From Buttiauxella gaviniae (GTDB taxonomy: Bacteria; Pseudomonadota; Gammaproteobacteria; Enterobacterales; Enterobacteriaceae): a stretch of DNA of 64,000 nucleotides. The position numbers were made by a program, and so were the translations under genes. A model generated the notes under the pieces. It had not been told where the DNA came from. It did no database searches and worked only from the letters and a program-made list of their open reading frames with translations. The stretch spans positions 2,728,001-2,792,000 of the forward strand of contig NZ_JBFMVT010000002.1 in assembly GCF_040786275.1 (NCBI RefSeq). The letters run 5' to 3'. Below are positions 1-8,089 of the stretch, one piece after another (the first letter of the stretch is position 1; every line of letters starts with the position of its first letter).

Positions 1-3000
1 CCCCCGAATTCAATATTAAGGGTACGGCTGGTTCCGTTAATTTCGGCCGTTACGGTACTTATTCCCTCTGTTGTACTGGTCAGCAATACCGTCACTTCGC
101 CACTCGCATCCGTTAGCCCCACTGTTCCTACAGTCGCGCCGTTGTCCGCTGTCAGCGTAATCTGCCCGTTTTCCAGTGCATTCCCGTTCGCATCCGTGAC
201 TTTCACCTTCACGCTGTTGGTGGCCGTGCCGTTCGGATAAGCACCATTATCCACCACTGTCAGGTTGCCTGCCGCAATCGTGGCCGTCGACGCATCTGCA
301 GTGAAGTTAATATCCACCGTCTGGCTGCCACCACCAGTGGAAGCGCCCACTGTCACACCGCCTGCCTGGGTGCTGTCAACATCCACGGTTGCATTGCCGT
401 TGCTGTCCGTCACCACCGTCTGGGTTTCTGTGCTGCCGTCCGGGAAGGTAATGGTGATGTCCACCGTCTGACCCGGTACCGGGTTACCGTTCGCATCCTG
501 CACCGGGAAGACCACGTTGATGGTGTCGGTTCCGTTCGCCACCGCACCGTCACCGGTCACGGTGCCCGCTCCTGGTGTACCAGTTCCTGCCGTGAAGTTA
601 ACATCCACGGTCTGGCTGGCACCACCAGTGGAAGCGCCCACTGTCACACCGCCTGCCTGGGTGCTGTCAACATCTATGGTTGCATTGCCGTCGTCGTCCG
701 TCACCACCGTCTGGGTTTCTGTGCTGCCGTCCGGGAAGGTAATGGTGATGTCCACCGTCTGACCCGGTACCGGGTTACCGTTAGCATCCTGCACCGGGAA
801 GACCACGTTGATGATGTCGGTTCCGTTCGCCACCGCACCGTCACCGGTCACGGTGCCCGCTCCTGGTGTACCAGTTCCTGCCGTGAAGTTAACATCCACC
901 GTCTGGCTGGCACCGTTGATGCTCGCAGTGACCGTGCTGATTCCTGCTTTGGTGCTGCTCAGCGTCACGACCACTTCACCGTTAATGTCGGTGTGCCCGG
1001 AATCAGCAATATTTGCACTGTTATTCGCAGTAAAGTTTACCCTTACATTGGTTAGTCGGTTACCGCTAGAATCGGTCACAATGGCACGTACGCTGTTGGT
1101 TGCCACACCGTTTGCCAGGGCTCCGTCAGTCACCACCGTCAGATTTCCTGCCGCAATGGTGGCCGTCGATGCATCTGCCGTAAAGTTAACATCCACCGTC
1201 TGGCTGGCACCATTGATGCCCGCGCTGACCGTGCTGCTGCCTGCTGTTTTACTGGTCAGCGTTACGGTTACTTCACCGTTTGCATCAGTCAGCGAAATGT
1301 TACCCACCACGGCACCGTTATCTGCCGATACTGCCACCTGCTGATTTTGCAGCGGGTTGCCGTGCGCATCCGTGACTTTCACCTTCACGCTGTTGGTGGC
1401 TGTGCCGTCTGCCAGCGCATTATCAGTCACTATCGTCAGATTTCCTGCCGCAATGGTGGCCGTCGACGCATCTGCCGTGAAGTTAACATCCACGGTCTGG
1501 CTGCCACCACCAGTGGAAGCGCCCACTGTCACACCGCCTGCCTGGGTGCTGTCAACATCTATGGTTGCATTGCCGTCGTCGTCCGTCACCACCGTCTGGG
1601 TTTCTGTGCTGCCGTCCGGGAAGGTAATGGTGATGTCCACCGTCTGACCCGGTACCGGGTTACCGTTCGCATCCTGCACCGGGAAGACCACGTTGATGAT
1701 GTCGGTTCCGTTCGCCACCGCGCCGTCACCTGTCACGGTGCCCGCTCCTGGAGTACCAGTTCCCTTCCTGAAGTTAACATCCACCGTCTGGCTGGCACCA
1801 TTGATGCCCGCGGTGACCGTGCTGCTGCCTGCTGTTTTACTGGTCAGCGTCACCGTTACTTCACCGTTCACATCGGTCAGCGAAACGTTACCCACCACGG
1901 CACCGTTATCTGCCGATACTGCCACCTGCTGATTTTGCAGCGGGTTGCCGTGCGCATCCGTGACTTTCACCTTCACGCTGTTGGTGGCTGTGCCGTCTGC
2001 CAGCGCATTATCAGTCACTATCGTCAGATTTCCTGCCGCAATGGTGGCCGTCGACGCATCTGCCGTGAAGTCAACCGTCACGGTCTGGCTGGCGCCACCA
2101 GTGGAAGCGCCCACTGTCACACCGCCTGCCTGGGTGCTGTCAACATCCACGGTTGCATTGCCGTTGCTGTCCGTCACCACCGTCTGGGTTTCTGTGCTAC
2201 CGTCCGGGAAGGTAATGGTGATGTCCACCGTCTGACCCGGCACCGGGTTACCGTTCGCATCCTGCACCGGGAAGACCACGGTGATGGTGTCGGTTCCGTT
2301 CGCCACCGCGCCGTTACCGGTCACGGTACCCGCTCCTGGTGTACCTTGACTGACGCTGTCAGGGGTCACCAGGCTCACGAGCGCGGTTTTCAACATGGTG
2401 TCATTAAAGTGAGTAATGACACTCAGCTCAACGGGCTGTGTACCCGCGGTCAGCAACGCTTCATAGACACCCGGGGAGATTTCCTTATAAGCGGAAATGG
2501 AAGGAGAAGCCTGTGGGGCATCTTTTAGTTTTGCAGCCATTGCCCGGTAAGATTTCATCGCAAGATTATTTTGCTCGACCGCTACGCGGAGCTGTTCTGA
2601 CTGTCCGGTGACTGGCTCACTGGCCGCATTGCGCAATGCGAGCCTCACAACCGCAGTGGAGCGACCATCTGCGGGCAGCACCGCTGGCGTAACAGTTTTT
2701 TCACTGAGTGTTGTACTTACAGGCGCTTCTGTCACCGTAATATGCGTGACGGCCCGGTTAGAGACATGGCCGCGGCTGTCGCGGGCCACGCCACTGAGCA
2801 CATATGGCAGCGCGGCGGCTTTGGAGGGCAGCGTAATGGCGAGCGTATCCGCGCCAGTCACCTTCAGCGTTCCGCCATCTGCGACCAGTTGGGGTGCCTG
2901 CCAGTCGATATTTTGCAGACCGTGTCTTGATTGCACGCTGGCCTGCACCGTCAGCACAGAGGTGGCCGGGCCTGAGAGCTGGGCAGGCAGGGCCAACTTG

Positions 3001-4241
3001 AGTGATTCCTGCTTGCGGTAATCCAGAACAATATGGTTGTTACGCTCCACCAGATCGGTACGGGAGCCTACCAGTGTGCGGGACAGACCCACCGCATCCG
3101 GGTCGAAATGTTTTGCCAGCGAGTCTGACGGACGAACCGTCAGGGCCATGTTCACCTGACTGTCGCTTTTGCCGCCACTCACCATTCGGTGCTCTGCACC
3201 TACTGTCAGCAGCGGGAAGGGGGTGTAGTTAAGCCCTGTTGTCAGCGCTTTCGGGTTCTTCTGGCGATCGTTTTTACCGGTGAGCGCCACTTCGTTGCCA
3301 AAGTACTGCTCGTACATCAGCTTCCCGCCCAGTTGAGGGTATTGTGGCAGATAGGCTTCGGCCCGCAGGTCATAGCCATTTGCCGGGCGTTCATCGTAGT
3401 CTGCAAAGTCGCGGGACTGATGCCAGTCGGTTAGACCCAGGTAATAGTTACCGGAAAGTTTCAGGTAATCGCCCCAGGCTTCGGCACCCAGCCCGAGACG
3501 GCGGTTATTACCGGTCAGGTCGTTATCGAGGAAGACGTTGCCCCCGAACATCCAGTTGGTGTGGAAGGTACGTACGCCGGCACCGAGGTTGACAGTGTTA
3601 CGCTCGTCCTTGTTACGTATACCAAACTGGGTAAACAGCATCGCCTGCTTATTGTCATACAGCGGGAGCAGCATATCGAATGAGGAGCCGCTGAGCTTCA
3701 TGTCCTGGTCAACGGCGAGCCCGACGCGTGCCGTGCCGAACTGGCTGAGCCATTCACCGGCGGCACCGGAAATCGCTCCTGTGGCGAGCCCTGTGGCAAG
3801 GGATTTTGCGGCCTGGCTGTTATCTGCTTTTGCTAACCCGGCGGCTATGGCCAGGTGTGAGGCGAGCTGGTTGTCGCGCGGATCGGCGGCTTGCGCACGG
3901 GGTGCAGGCTGTGCGCGTGTCGACGCACTTGCCGGAACAAAAACGGTATCCCCTGCACCCAGCTTATCCAGCGTCCGTCCTGTATTGAGATGACGTAAAC
4001 CGTCCGGCGTCAGCCCGTAGCGGGCCGCGACATCCCAGACAGTTTCACCTTGTTTAAGAACATAACTAGTAGCGCTTTCCCTTAGCAGGGACTCCGGCGC
4101 GGTGTTAACCCGGGCCACCGAGGCTGCGGATAATGCAACCGGAGTGAATGCCTGCAATCCTGCAAGGATCCAGGCCACCGGGCGTATATAACGGCTATCC
4201 GTGAACAAATGTGTTCTCTCTATTTTTCTTAATGAGGACAT
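1..4241 (-). CDS. inverse autotransporter (intimin/invasin-like adhesin), C-terminus beyond window
   Basis: The reading frame is open from ATG at 4241 to the window edge (1413 complete codons) and continues beyond it. AAGGA lies about 7 nt before the start. Residues 1-40 resemble a long signal region. Residues about 58-104 form a LysM domain (YVLKQGETVWDVAARYG) that should bind peptidoglycan. Residues about 165-371 match the inverse autotransporter beta-barrel (WMFGGNVFLDND, then DERPANGYDLRAEAYLP). Residues about 400-628 are an Ig-like linker region. From residue 629 on there are eight Big_1-type modules of 97 or 99 residues. In this family the N-terminal barrel anchors the protein in the outer membrane and the Ig-like passenger is exposed for adhesion. 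The terminal adhesion tip (for example a C-type lectin-like domain) is not visible. The gene is monocistronic here, with AT-rich upstream DNA. Confidence 0.9.
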   Translation of the reverse strand, partial: MSSLRKIERTHLFTDSRYIRPVAWILAGLQAFTPVALSAASVARVNTAPESLLRESATSYVLKQGETVWDVAARYGLTPDGLRHLNTGRTLDKLGAGDTVFVPASASTRAQPAPRAQAADPRDNQLASHLAIAAGLAKADNSQAAKSLATGLATGAISGAAGEWLSQFGTARVGLAVDQDMKLSGSSFDMLLPLYDNKQAMLFTQFGIRNKDERNTVNLGAGVRTFHTNWMFGGNVFLDNDLTGNNRRLGLGAEAWGDYLKLSGNYYLGLTDWHQSRDFADYDERPANGYDLRAEAYLPQYPQLGGKLMYEQYFGNEVALTGKNDRQKNPKALTTGLNYTPFPLLTVGAEHRMVSGGKSDSQVNMALTVRPSDSLAKHFDPDAVGLSRTLVGSRTDLVERNNHIVLDYRKQESLKLALPAQLSGPATSVLTVQASVQSRHGLQNIDWQAPQLVADGGTLKVTGADTLAITLPSKAAALPYVLSGVARDSRGHVSNRAVTHITVTEAPVSTTLSEKTVTPAVLPADGRSTAVVRLALRNAASEPVTGQSEQLRVAVEQNNLAMKSYRAMAAKLKDAPQASPSISAYKEISPGVYEALLTAGTQPVELSVITHFNDTMLKTALVSLVTPDSVSQGTPGAGTVTGNGAVANGTDTITVVFPVQDANGNPVPGQTVDITITFPDGSTETQTVVTDSNGNATVDVDSTQAGGVTVGASTGGASQTVTVDFTADASTATIAAGNLTIVTDNALADGTATNSVKVKVTDAHGNPLQNQQVAVSADNGAVVGNVSLTDVNGEVTVTLTSKTAGSSTVTAGINGASQTVDVNFRKGTGTPGAGTVTGDGAVANGTDIINVVFPVQDANGNPVPGQTVDITITFPDGSTETQTVVTDDDGNATIDVDSTQAGGVTVGASTGGGSQTVDVNFTADASTATIAAGNLTIVTDNALADGTATNSVKVKVTDAHGNPLQNQQVAVSADNGAVVGNISLTDANGEVTVTLTSKTAGSSTVSAGINGASQTVDVNFTADASTATIAAGNLTVVTDGALANGVATNSVRAIVTDSSGNRLTNVRVNFTANNSANIADSGHTDINGEVVVTLSSTKAGISTVTASINGASQTVDVNFTAGTGTPGAGTVTGDGAVANGTDIINVVFPVQDANGNPVPGQTVDITITFPDGSTETQTVVTDDDGNATIDVDSTQAGGVTVGASTGGASQTVDVNFTAGTGTPGAGTVTGDGAVANGTDTINVVFPVQDANGNPVPGQTVDITITFPDGSTETQTVVTDSNGNATVDVDSTQAGGVTVGASTGGGSQTVDINFTADASTATIAAGNLTVVDNGAYPNGTATNSVKVKVTDANGNALENGQITLTADNGATVGTVGLTDASGEVTVLLTSTTEGISTVTAEINGTSRTLNIEFG
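6..2357 (-). repeat. array of eight near-identical Ig-like (Big_1) modules in two types
   Basis: Within the adhesin gene, 291 bp type-A modules (starting near TPGAGTVTG) and 297 bp type-B modules (starting TADASTATIAAG) alternate irregularly. In coding order they are A1 2357-2067, B1 2066-1770, A2 1769-1479, B2 1478-1182, B3 1181-885, A3 884-594, A4 593-303 and B4 302-6. Copies of one type differ by only a few bases: A2 and A3 are almost the same at DNA level. This points to recent duplication or gene conversion. Length variation between strains and assembly collapse are both likely here. Confidence 0.92.
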
Positions 4242-4497
4242 TTATATTCCTTCCCTGAGTGGTAATGCGGTAAAACACTGGCGGAAGTTTAATTTAAAAA
4301 TTAAGGAAAGATCTTATTTATTGAATGCGGAGGACATATTTCAGAATGGCTAATTAGATATATTAGTAATGGATTTGTTTTTTTAAATAAAAGATGATTC
4401 ACTTATTTTGGTCGGGATAAATCCTAATGCTATGAAAAATTAAAAAATATGGAATAATGGTTAATAATGGCAGGGAGAATTCCGACTAATGAGTTGA
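4242..4497. other. AT-rich intergenic region upstream of the adhesin
   Basis: About 250 bp of AT-rich DNA lies between the adhesin start and the CRP-like site. No open reading frame with a ribosome binding site is visible. It must hold the adhesin promoter, but I cannot choose one -35/-10 pair with confidence. Its composition is typical of H-NS-bound adhesin promoters, which is inference only. Confidence 0.4.
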
Positions 4498-4513
4498 TGT
4501 GAGTTAAATCACT
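4498..4513 (+). promoter_or_regulatory. CRP-like operator (TGTGA-N6-TCACT)
   Basis: TGTGA at 4498-4502 and TCACT at 4509-4513 are separated by six bases, matching 9 of the 10 conserved bases of the CRP core TGTGA-N6-TCACA. The centre is 4505.5. A -10-like hexamer TACACT (4535-4540) would start transcription at about 4547, exactly 41.5 bp downstream of the centre. That is the class II CRP activation geometry. FNR is less likely because the TTGAT/ATCAA half-site spacing is wrong. Confidence 0.6.
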
Positions 4514-4546
4514 TGTTTTGCTTGTTCGTGGATATACACTTATTGC

Positions 4547-4640
4547 CGTGAGCGCAGTCATATCGCAATGGGCTCCATCTTATTATAAATAAGCGCCATT
4601 TAACTTTTGACCACTGCTGTGTGCCGCAGTGGTTTTTTTA
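4547..4640 (+). ncRNA. candidate CRP-activated small RNA
   Basis: The predicted transcript is about 94 nt, running from the class II CRP promoter to an intrinsic terminator at 4611-4639. No coding potential is visible beyond a six-codon ATG frame at 4568. Predicted structure: AATGG (4567-4571) can pair with CCATT (4596-4600), enclosing the small hairpin CTTATT/AATAAG. A single-stranded U-rich stretch (TAACTTTT) follows and then the terminator stem, which resembles an Hfq-dependent trans-acting RNA. It does not match Spot 42, CyaR, FnrS, GcvB, RybB, SgrS or other enteric sRNAs I can recall. Alternatively it could be an attenuated leader of the exported-protein gene at 4812. Confidence 0.5.
4611..4639 (+). 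terminator. intrinsic terminator of the candidate sRNA
   Basis: CCACTGC (4611-4617) pairs perfectly with GCAGTGG (4626-4632) around an 8-nt loop and is followed by seven T residues. On the minus strand there is no T-tract, so it acts in the + direction. Confidence 0.8.
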
Positions 4641-4811
4641 GCGTTACGTAAGGTAATCACCAGGGGAACTATCAGGTAAATCAAAGGTGATACATCGGAA
4701 AATACAATAGATTAATACCCTGTGTAATTTGTAGTAAATAAAATTGCGTTGGAATTATTTCACGGTATTTAATTCACTTAGTAAACAAAACATAATTAAA
4801 GGAATATTAAA

Positions 4812-5267
4812 ATGCGTTTAGCCCATAAGGCCATGGCTGTTACTTTATTTTGTTTAAGCAGTGCTGCAATAGCTTCGCCAGCGATCTGTCACAAAGCGGA
4901 AAAGCAAGACATTGAAAATCTTTTTGAGCGCTGGAATAAATCATTGCAGACCGGAGATGCTCATAAAGTTGCCGCTAATTATCTTTCCGATAGTGTCTTG
5001 TTACCTACCGTTTCCAACAAGGTAAGATTAACAGAAGCAGAGCGCGTTGATTATTTTGAGCACTTCCTGGAGAAAAAACCACAGGGTAAAATTGATAGCC
5101 GTACTATCCATATTGATTGCAATACTGCTATGGATAACGGTACCTATACATTTACCTTCGCAGACAAAACACAAGTTTCTGCGCGCTACTCCTTTACCTA
5201 TCGCTGGGATGGAAATGAGTGGCTGATTTCCAGCCACCACTCTTCGGCGATGCCTGAAAAAGTATAA
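4812..5267 (+). CDS. exported SgcJ/EcaC-like (NTF2-fold, DUF4440-type) protein
   Basis: The 151 aa product begins with a clear Sec signal peptide (MRLAHKAMAVTLF, cleavage near AIASPA), so it is probably periplasmic. The mature part has the layout of NTF2-like SgcJ/EcaC proteins: an N-terminal helix (IENLFERWNKSLQTGD), a central YLSDSVLLPT segment, and a C-terminal strand pair ending WDGNEWLISSHHSSAMP. Those proteins lack a settled function. AAGGA lies 8 nt before the ATG. A weak possible promoter is TTGCGT (4744) with TATTTA (4766). The gene is alone between a putative sRNA and the convergent panD; the two share the bidirectional terminator at 5346-5385. The family assignment is by eye. Confidence 0.7.
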   Translation: MRLAHKAMAVTLFCLSSAAIASPAICHKAEKQDIENLFERWNKSLQTGDAHKVAANYLSDSVLLPTVSNKVRLTEAERVDYFEHFLEKKPQGKIDSRTIHIDCNTAMDNGTYTFTFADKTQVSARYSFTYRWDGNEWLISSHHSSAMPEKV

Positions 5268-5345
5268 GGCTCAGAAGTCTATTGACGTTCCCTGATTGAA
5301 TAGAGCTATGTTCGCTTGGGTGACGCTTTTGGTTATAACCTTTCC

Positions 5346-5385
5346 AAAAAAAAGCACCGAAGATTTTATCTCTCGGTGCTTTTTA
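5346..5385. terminator. bidirectional intrinsic terminator
   Basis: AGCACCGA (5353-5360) pairs with TCGGTGCT (5373-5380), with an A-tract on the left and a T-tract on the right. It can end both the + strand exported-protein gene and the minus-strand pan transcript. Confidence 0.8.
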
Positions 5386-5404
5386 TTCCGCCAAAAGGCG
5401 GGCT

Positions 5405-5785
5405 TTAAGCCACCTGAACCGGTACGGCTTTTGCCAGGCGCTTCATTTCGTTGTCACCATCGAAATAAGCGACTTTAGGCTGCCAGCTACGTGCTTGCTC
5501 ATCGGGCATCGTAACGTAAGTTGCGATAATCAGGATGTCGCCGACGTCGGCACAATGCGCTGCGGCACCGTTAACCGAAATGATTTTAGAACTGCGCTCG
5601 CCAGCGATAGCGTAGGTTGAAAAACGCTTACCGTTGGTGACGTTGTAAATATCAATGGCTTCATATTCCAGAATGCCTGCCGCCTCAAGGAAGTCCTGAT
5701 CGATGGCGCAGGAGCCTTCATAATGCAAATCCGCCTGGGTCACTTTGACACGGTGAAGTTTGCCTTGCAGCATGGTGCGTATCAT
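5405..5785 (-). CDS. panD: aspartate 1-decarboxylase
   Basis: PanD converts L-aspartate to beta-alanine for pantothenate and CoA synthesis in the cytoplasm. The 126 aa product has the family's usual length. The self-cleavage site Gly24-Ser25 sits in HYEGSCAID, where Ser25 becomes the catalytic pyruvoyl group. In E. coli maturation also needs PanZ, which is not in this window. The gene is last in a panB-panC-panD run, 97 bp after panC. The E. coli intervening gene yadD is absent. Confidence 0.97.
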   Translation of the reverse strand: MIRTMLQGKLHRVKVTQADLHYEGSCAIDQDFLEAAGILEYEAIDIYNVTNGKRFSTYAIAGERSSKIISVNGAAAHCADVGDILIIATYVTMPDEQARSWQPKVAYFDGDNEMKRLAKAVPVQVA

Positions 5786-5882
5786 AAAATTAAACCTTTC
5801 TTACGGGGTCCAAATAGAATCGATTTCATCAATTCTATGAATAATTGTGGACAGGCAGTATTGCCCGATTTCTCAGCGCTGT

Positions 5883-6737
5883 CTACTGCGCCAGCTCAAC
5901 CTGAATATTATCAATTAAGCGCGCCTGCCCAAGCCAGGCGGCCATCAATACCACGGCGCGTTTGCTCTCGACATTCAGCTCCAGCAGGGTATCCGCATCA
6001 CGGATTTGCAGGTCGTCTGAGCGGAAGCCTTTTTCATTCAGCTCGGTTGCGGCAATCGCCAGCATCTCTTCCGTGTCTCGTTCACCGGCTCGCAGTTTAT
6101 CCGCCAGAGTTTGCATGACTTTGTGCAAGCCCGGCGCGATTTTGCGCTGATCTGCCGTCAGATAACCATTGCGTGAACTTAGCGCTAAACCGTCTTTGGC
6201 ACGCACGGTTGGTACGCCAATGATTTCAATGTCGTAGCCCATATCTGCCACCATCTTGCGAATCACGGCGACTTGCTGGAAATCTTTTTCACCGAAACAG
6301 GCGATGTCAGGCTGCACCAGGTTGAACAATTTGCTGACAATGGTGGAAACGCCACGGAAATGCCCGGGACGGCTGGCACCTTCAAGCATGGTAGAAAGCC
6401 CCGGAACTTCCACAAACGTCTGTGAATCCAGGCCTTTCGGATAAATGTCTGCTGGGGCAGGGGCAAAAACCAAATCCACTTTGCGGCGATTGAGTTTTTC
6501 GCAATCTTCCTGCAAGGTGCGCGGATAACGGGTTAAATCATCCGGGCGGTCAAACTGCATCGGGTTAACAAAAATAGTGGTGACCACTACATCCGCGAGG
6601 CTTTTTGCATCATCGACCAGCTTCATATGCCCGTCGTGCAAATTCCCCATGGTAGGCACCAGCGCGATGCGTTTACCTTCCTGGCGCCAACGGCGGATCT
6701 GCTGACGTAACAGCGGTATCGTTTCGATAATCAACAC
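5883..6737 (-). CDS. panC: pantothenate synthetase
   Basis: PanC joins pantoate and beta-alanine using ATP to form pantothenate. I place the start at GTG 6737 ([10 protein letters not shown]), which gives 284 aa against 283 in E. coli. AGGAGAAGG lies just upstream. A longer open frame exists but would run into panB. The nucleotide-binding HIGH-type motif [10 protein letters not shown] is at 28-37 (His34, His37), and the KMSKS-like segment LALSSRN lies near residue 180. It starts 13 bp after panB, so the two are cotranscribed. Confidence 0.96.
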   Translation of the reverse strand: MLIIETIPLLRQQIRRWRQEGKRIALVPTMGNLHDGHMKLVDDAKSLADVVVTTIFVNPMQFDRPDDLTRYPRTLQEDCEKLNRRKVDLVFAPAPADIYPKGLDSQTFVEVPGLSTMLEGASRPGHFRGVSTIVSKLFNLVQPDIACFGEKDFQQVAVIRKMVADMGYDIEIIGVPTVRAKDGLALSSRNGYLTADQRKIAPGLHKVMQTLADKLRAGERDTEEMLAIAATELNEKGFRSDDLQIRDADTLLELNVESKRAVVLMAAWLGQARLIDNIQVELAQ

Positions 6738-6750
6738 AACCCTTCTCCTG

Positions 6751-7545
6751 TCAGTGGAAACTGTGTTCTTCACCTGGATAGGTGCTGGATTCAACTTCGG
6801 CAACATATTGGCGAACCGCAGCACGCATATCACCGGTGCCGGTGAGGAAGTTCTTGGCAAATTTTGGAATATGGCCGCCGGTAATGCCGAAAGCATCGTG
6901 CATCACCAGAATCTGCCCGTCCGTCACGTTGCCCGCGCCGATACCGATAACCGGAATCGTCAGCGCCTCGGTAATACGTTTTGCCAGCGCAACGGGAACG
7001 CATTCCAGCACTAATAGCTGGGCGCCTGCTGCTTCGAGTGCTAAGGCATCGTCAAACAGCGTTTGGGCAGCAAGTTCGTCACGGCCCTGGACTTTATAGC
7101 CACCGAAAATATTTACCGACTGCGGCGTCAGGCCCAGATGCCCGCAGACCGGCACCGCGCGTTCAGTCAGCATTTTGACGGTATCGACCAGCCAGCGGCC
7201 ACCTTCGATTTTGACCATGTTCGCACCGGCACGCATAACCTCGGCGGCGTTGGCAAACGCCTGCTCGGGTGTGGCGTACGCCATAAACGGCAGGTCGGCC
7301 AGCAACAGGCAGTTTGGCGCACCACGACGTACCGCACGCGTGTGGTAAGCGATATCTTCTACGGTGACGGGCAGAGTTGAGTCGTGCCCCTGAACGGTCA
7401 TCCCTAATGAATCGCCAACCAGCATCACACCAATGCCTTCATCGGCAAACAGTTTTGCAAAGCTGAAATCATAAGCAGTGATGGTTGCGAATTTGCGTTG
7501 AGCCTGTTTCCATTGGCGCAACTGAGACATGGTGATTGGTTTCAT
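6751..7545 (-). CDS. panB: 3-methyl-2-oxobutanoate hydroxymethyltransferase
   Basis: PanB transfers a hydroxymethyl group from methylene-tetrahydrofolate to ketoisovalerate, the committed step to pantoate. The 264 aa length equals the E. coli enzyme. Metal and substrate residues are visible: Asp45-Ser46 in MLVGDSLGM and Asp84 in LLADLPFM. The proton-abstracting Glu is in LLVLECVP. The gene follows folK by 64 bp on the same strand. In E. coli K-12 a fimbrial cluster separates these two genes, and it is missing here. Confidence 0.97.
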   Translation of the reverse strand: MKPITMSQLRQWKQAQRKFATITAYDFSFAKLFADEGIGVMLVGDSLGMTVQGHDSTLPVTVEDIAYHTRAVRRGAPNCLLLADLPFMAYATPEQAFANAAEVMRAGANMVKIEGGRWLVDTVKMLTERAVPVCGHLGLTPQSVNIFGGYKVQGRDELAAQTLFDDALALEAAGAQLLVLECVPVALAKRITEALTIPVIGIGAGNVTDGQILVMHDAFGITGGHIPKFAKNFLTGTGDMRAAVRQYVAEVESSTYPGEEHSFH

Positions 7546-7609
7546 GGTAAGCCCTGGATTTAAAGGGTAAGAAAACGATTGCTACTTTAACAAAGGAATG
7601 GATTGGTCG

Positions 7610-8089
7610 TTACCAAAACGTAATCCCTTCCTGGGAGAGATTCTTTAAAACGTCAGCCACCAGCAGGCCATCAGGAAACGCACAGTTCGGGGCAATTTCC
7701 ACAAGAGGAACCAGCATAAATGCACGATTTTTCATATCGTAATGCGGCACGGTAAGCGTGGGAGTAGCGAGCGTCTGATTCCCGAAAAGCATAATATCGA
7801 GATCCAGCGTGCGCGGCCCCCAACGTTCTGCTTTACGCACTCGCCCGTGCTCAAGTTCAATACGTTGAGTATGGGCCAACAATGCTTCTGGAGACAATTC
7901 AGTTTCCAGCGCGACAGCGGCATTCAGGTAATCGGGTTGGTCTTGCGGGCCGAGCGGTGGCGTGCGGTAATACGAAGAAGTGGCAACCACCCGGCTGTGC
8001 GGAATGGTTGCAATGGCGTCGAGCGCATGAGTCACTTGCTCAAGCGGCGACGCCTGGTTGCTGCCAAGGGCGATGTACGCCAGTGTCAT
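7610..8089 (-). CDS. folK: 6-hydroxymethyl-7,8-dihydropterin pyrophosphokinase
   Basis: FolK transfers pyrophosphate from ATP to hydroxymethyl-dihydropterin in folate synthesis. The 159 aa product has the N-terminal YIALGSNQ strand and the Mg-binding Asp96/Asp98 pair in the signature [11 protein letters not shown]. Its ATG overlaps the pcnB stop by 4 nt (ATGA), so translation is coupled to pcnB as in E. coli. Confidence 0.97.
   Translation of the reverse strand: MTLAYIALGSNQASPLEQVTHALDAIATIPHSRVVATSSYYRTPPLGPQDQPDYLNAAVALETELSPEALLAHTQRIELEHGRVRKAERWGPRTLDLDIMLFGNQTLATPTLTVPHYDMKNRAFMLVPLVEIAPNCAFPDGLLVADVLKNLSQEGITFW

Noticed and set aside
265-1344. Several + strand Val/Ser/Thr/Pro-rich frames
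   Set aside because: These are shadows of the Thr/Val-rich Ig modules on the other strand; there are no ribosome sites.
6-2357. Regular repeats as a CRISPR array or satellite
   Set aside because: Units are 291-297 bp, in frame and translate to Ig-like domains; there are no short spacers.
1347-2528. 393-codon + strand open frame over the adhesin repeats
   Set aside because: It is antisense to the continuous minus-strand adhesin frame, shows no family similarity, and repeats because the underlying modules repeat.
4495-4513. FNR site at the sRNA promoter
   Set aside because: TTGAT and ATCAC half-sites are present but separated by nine bases instead of four; the CRP pattern fits better.
4568-4588. 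Six-codon ATG frame within the candidate sRNA
   Set aside because: No Shine-Dalgarno precedes it and it is too short to support as a gene.
4498-4640. Identity with FnrS, CyaR, Spot 42 or RybB
   Set aside because: Only the short motif GGGCTCCAT-like resembles FnrS; the rest of the sequence and the terminator differ from all that I can recall.
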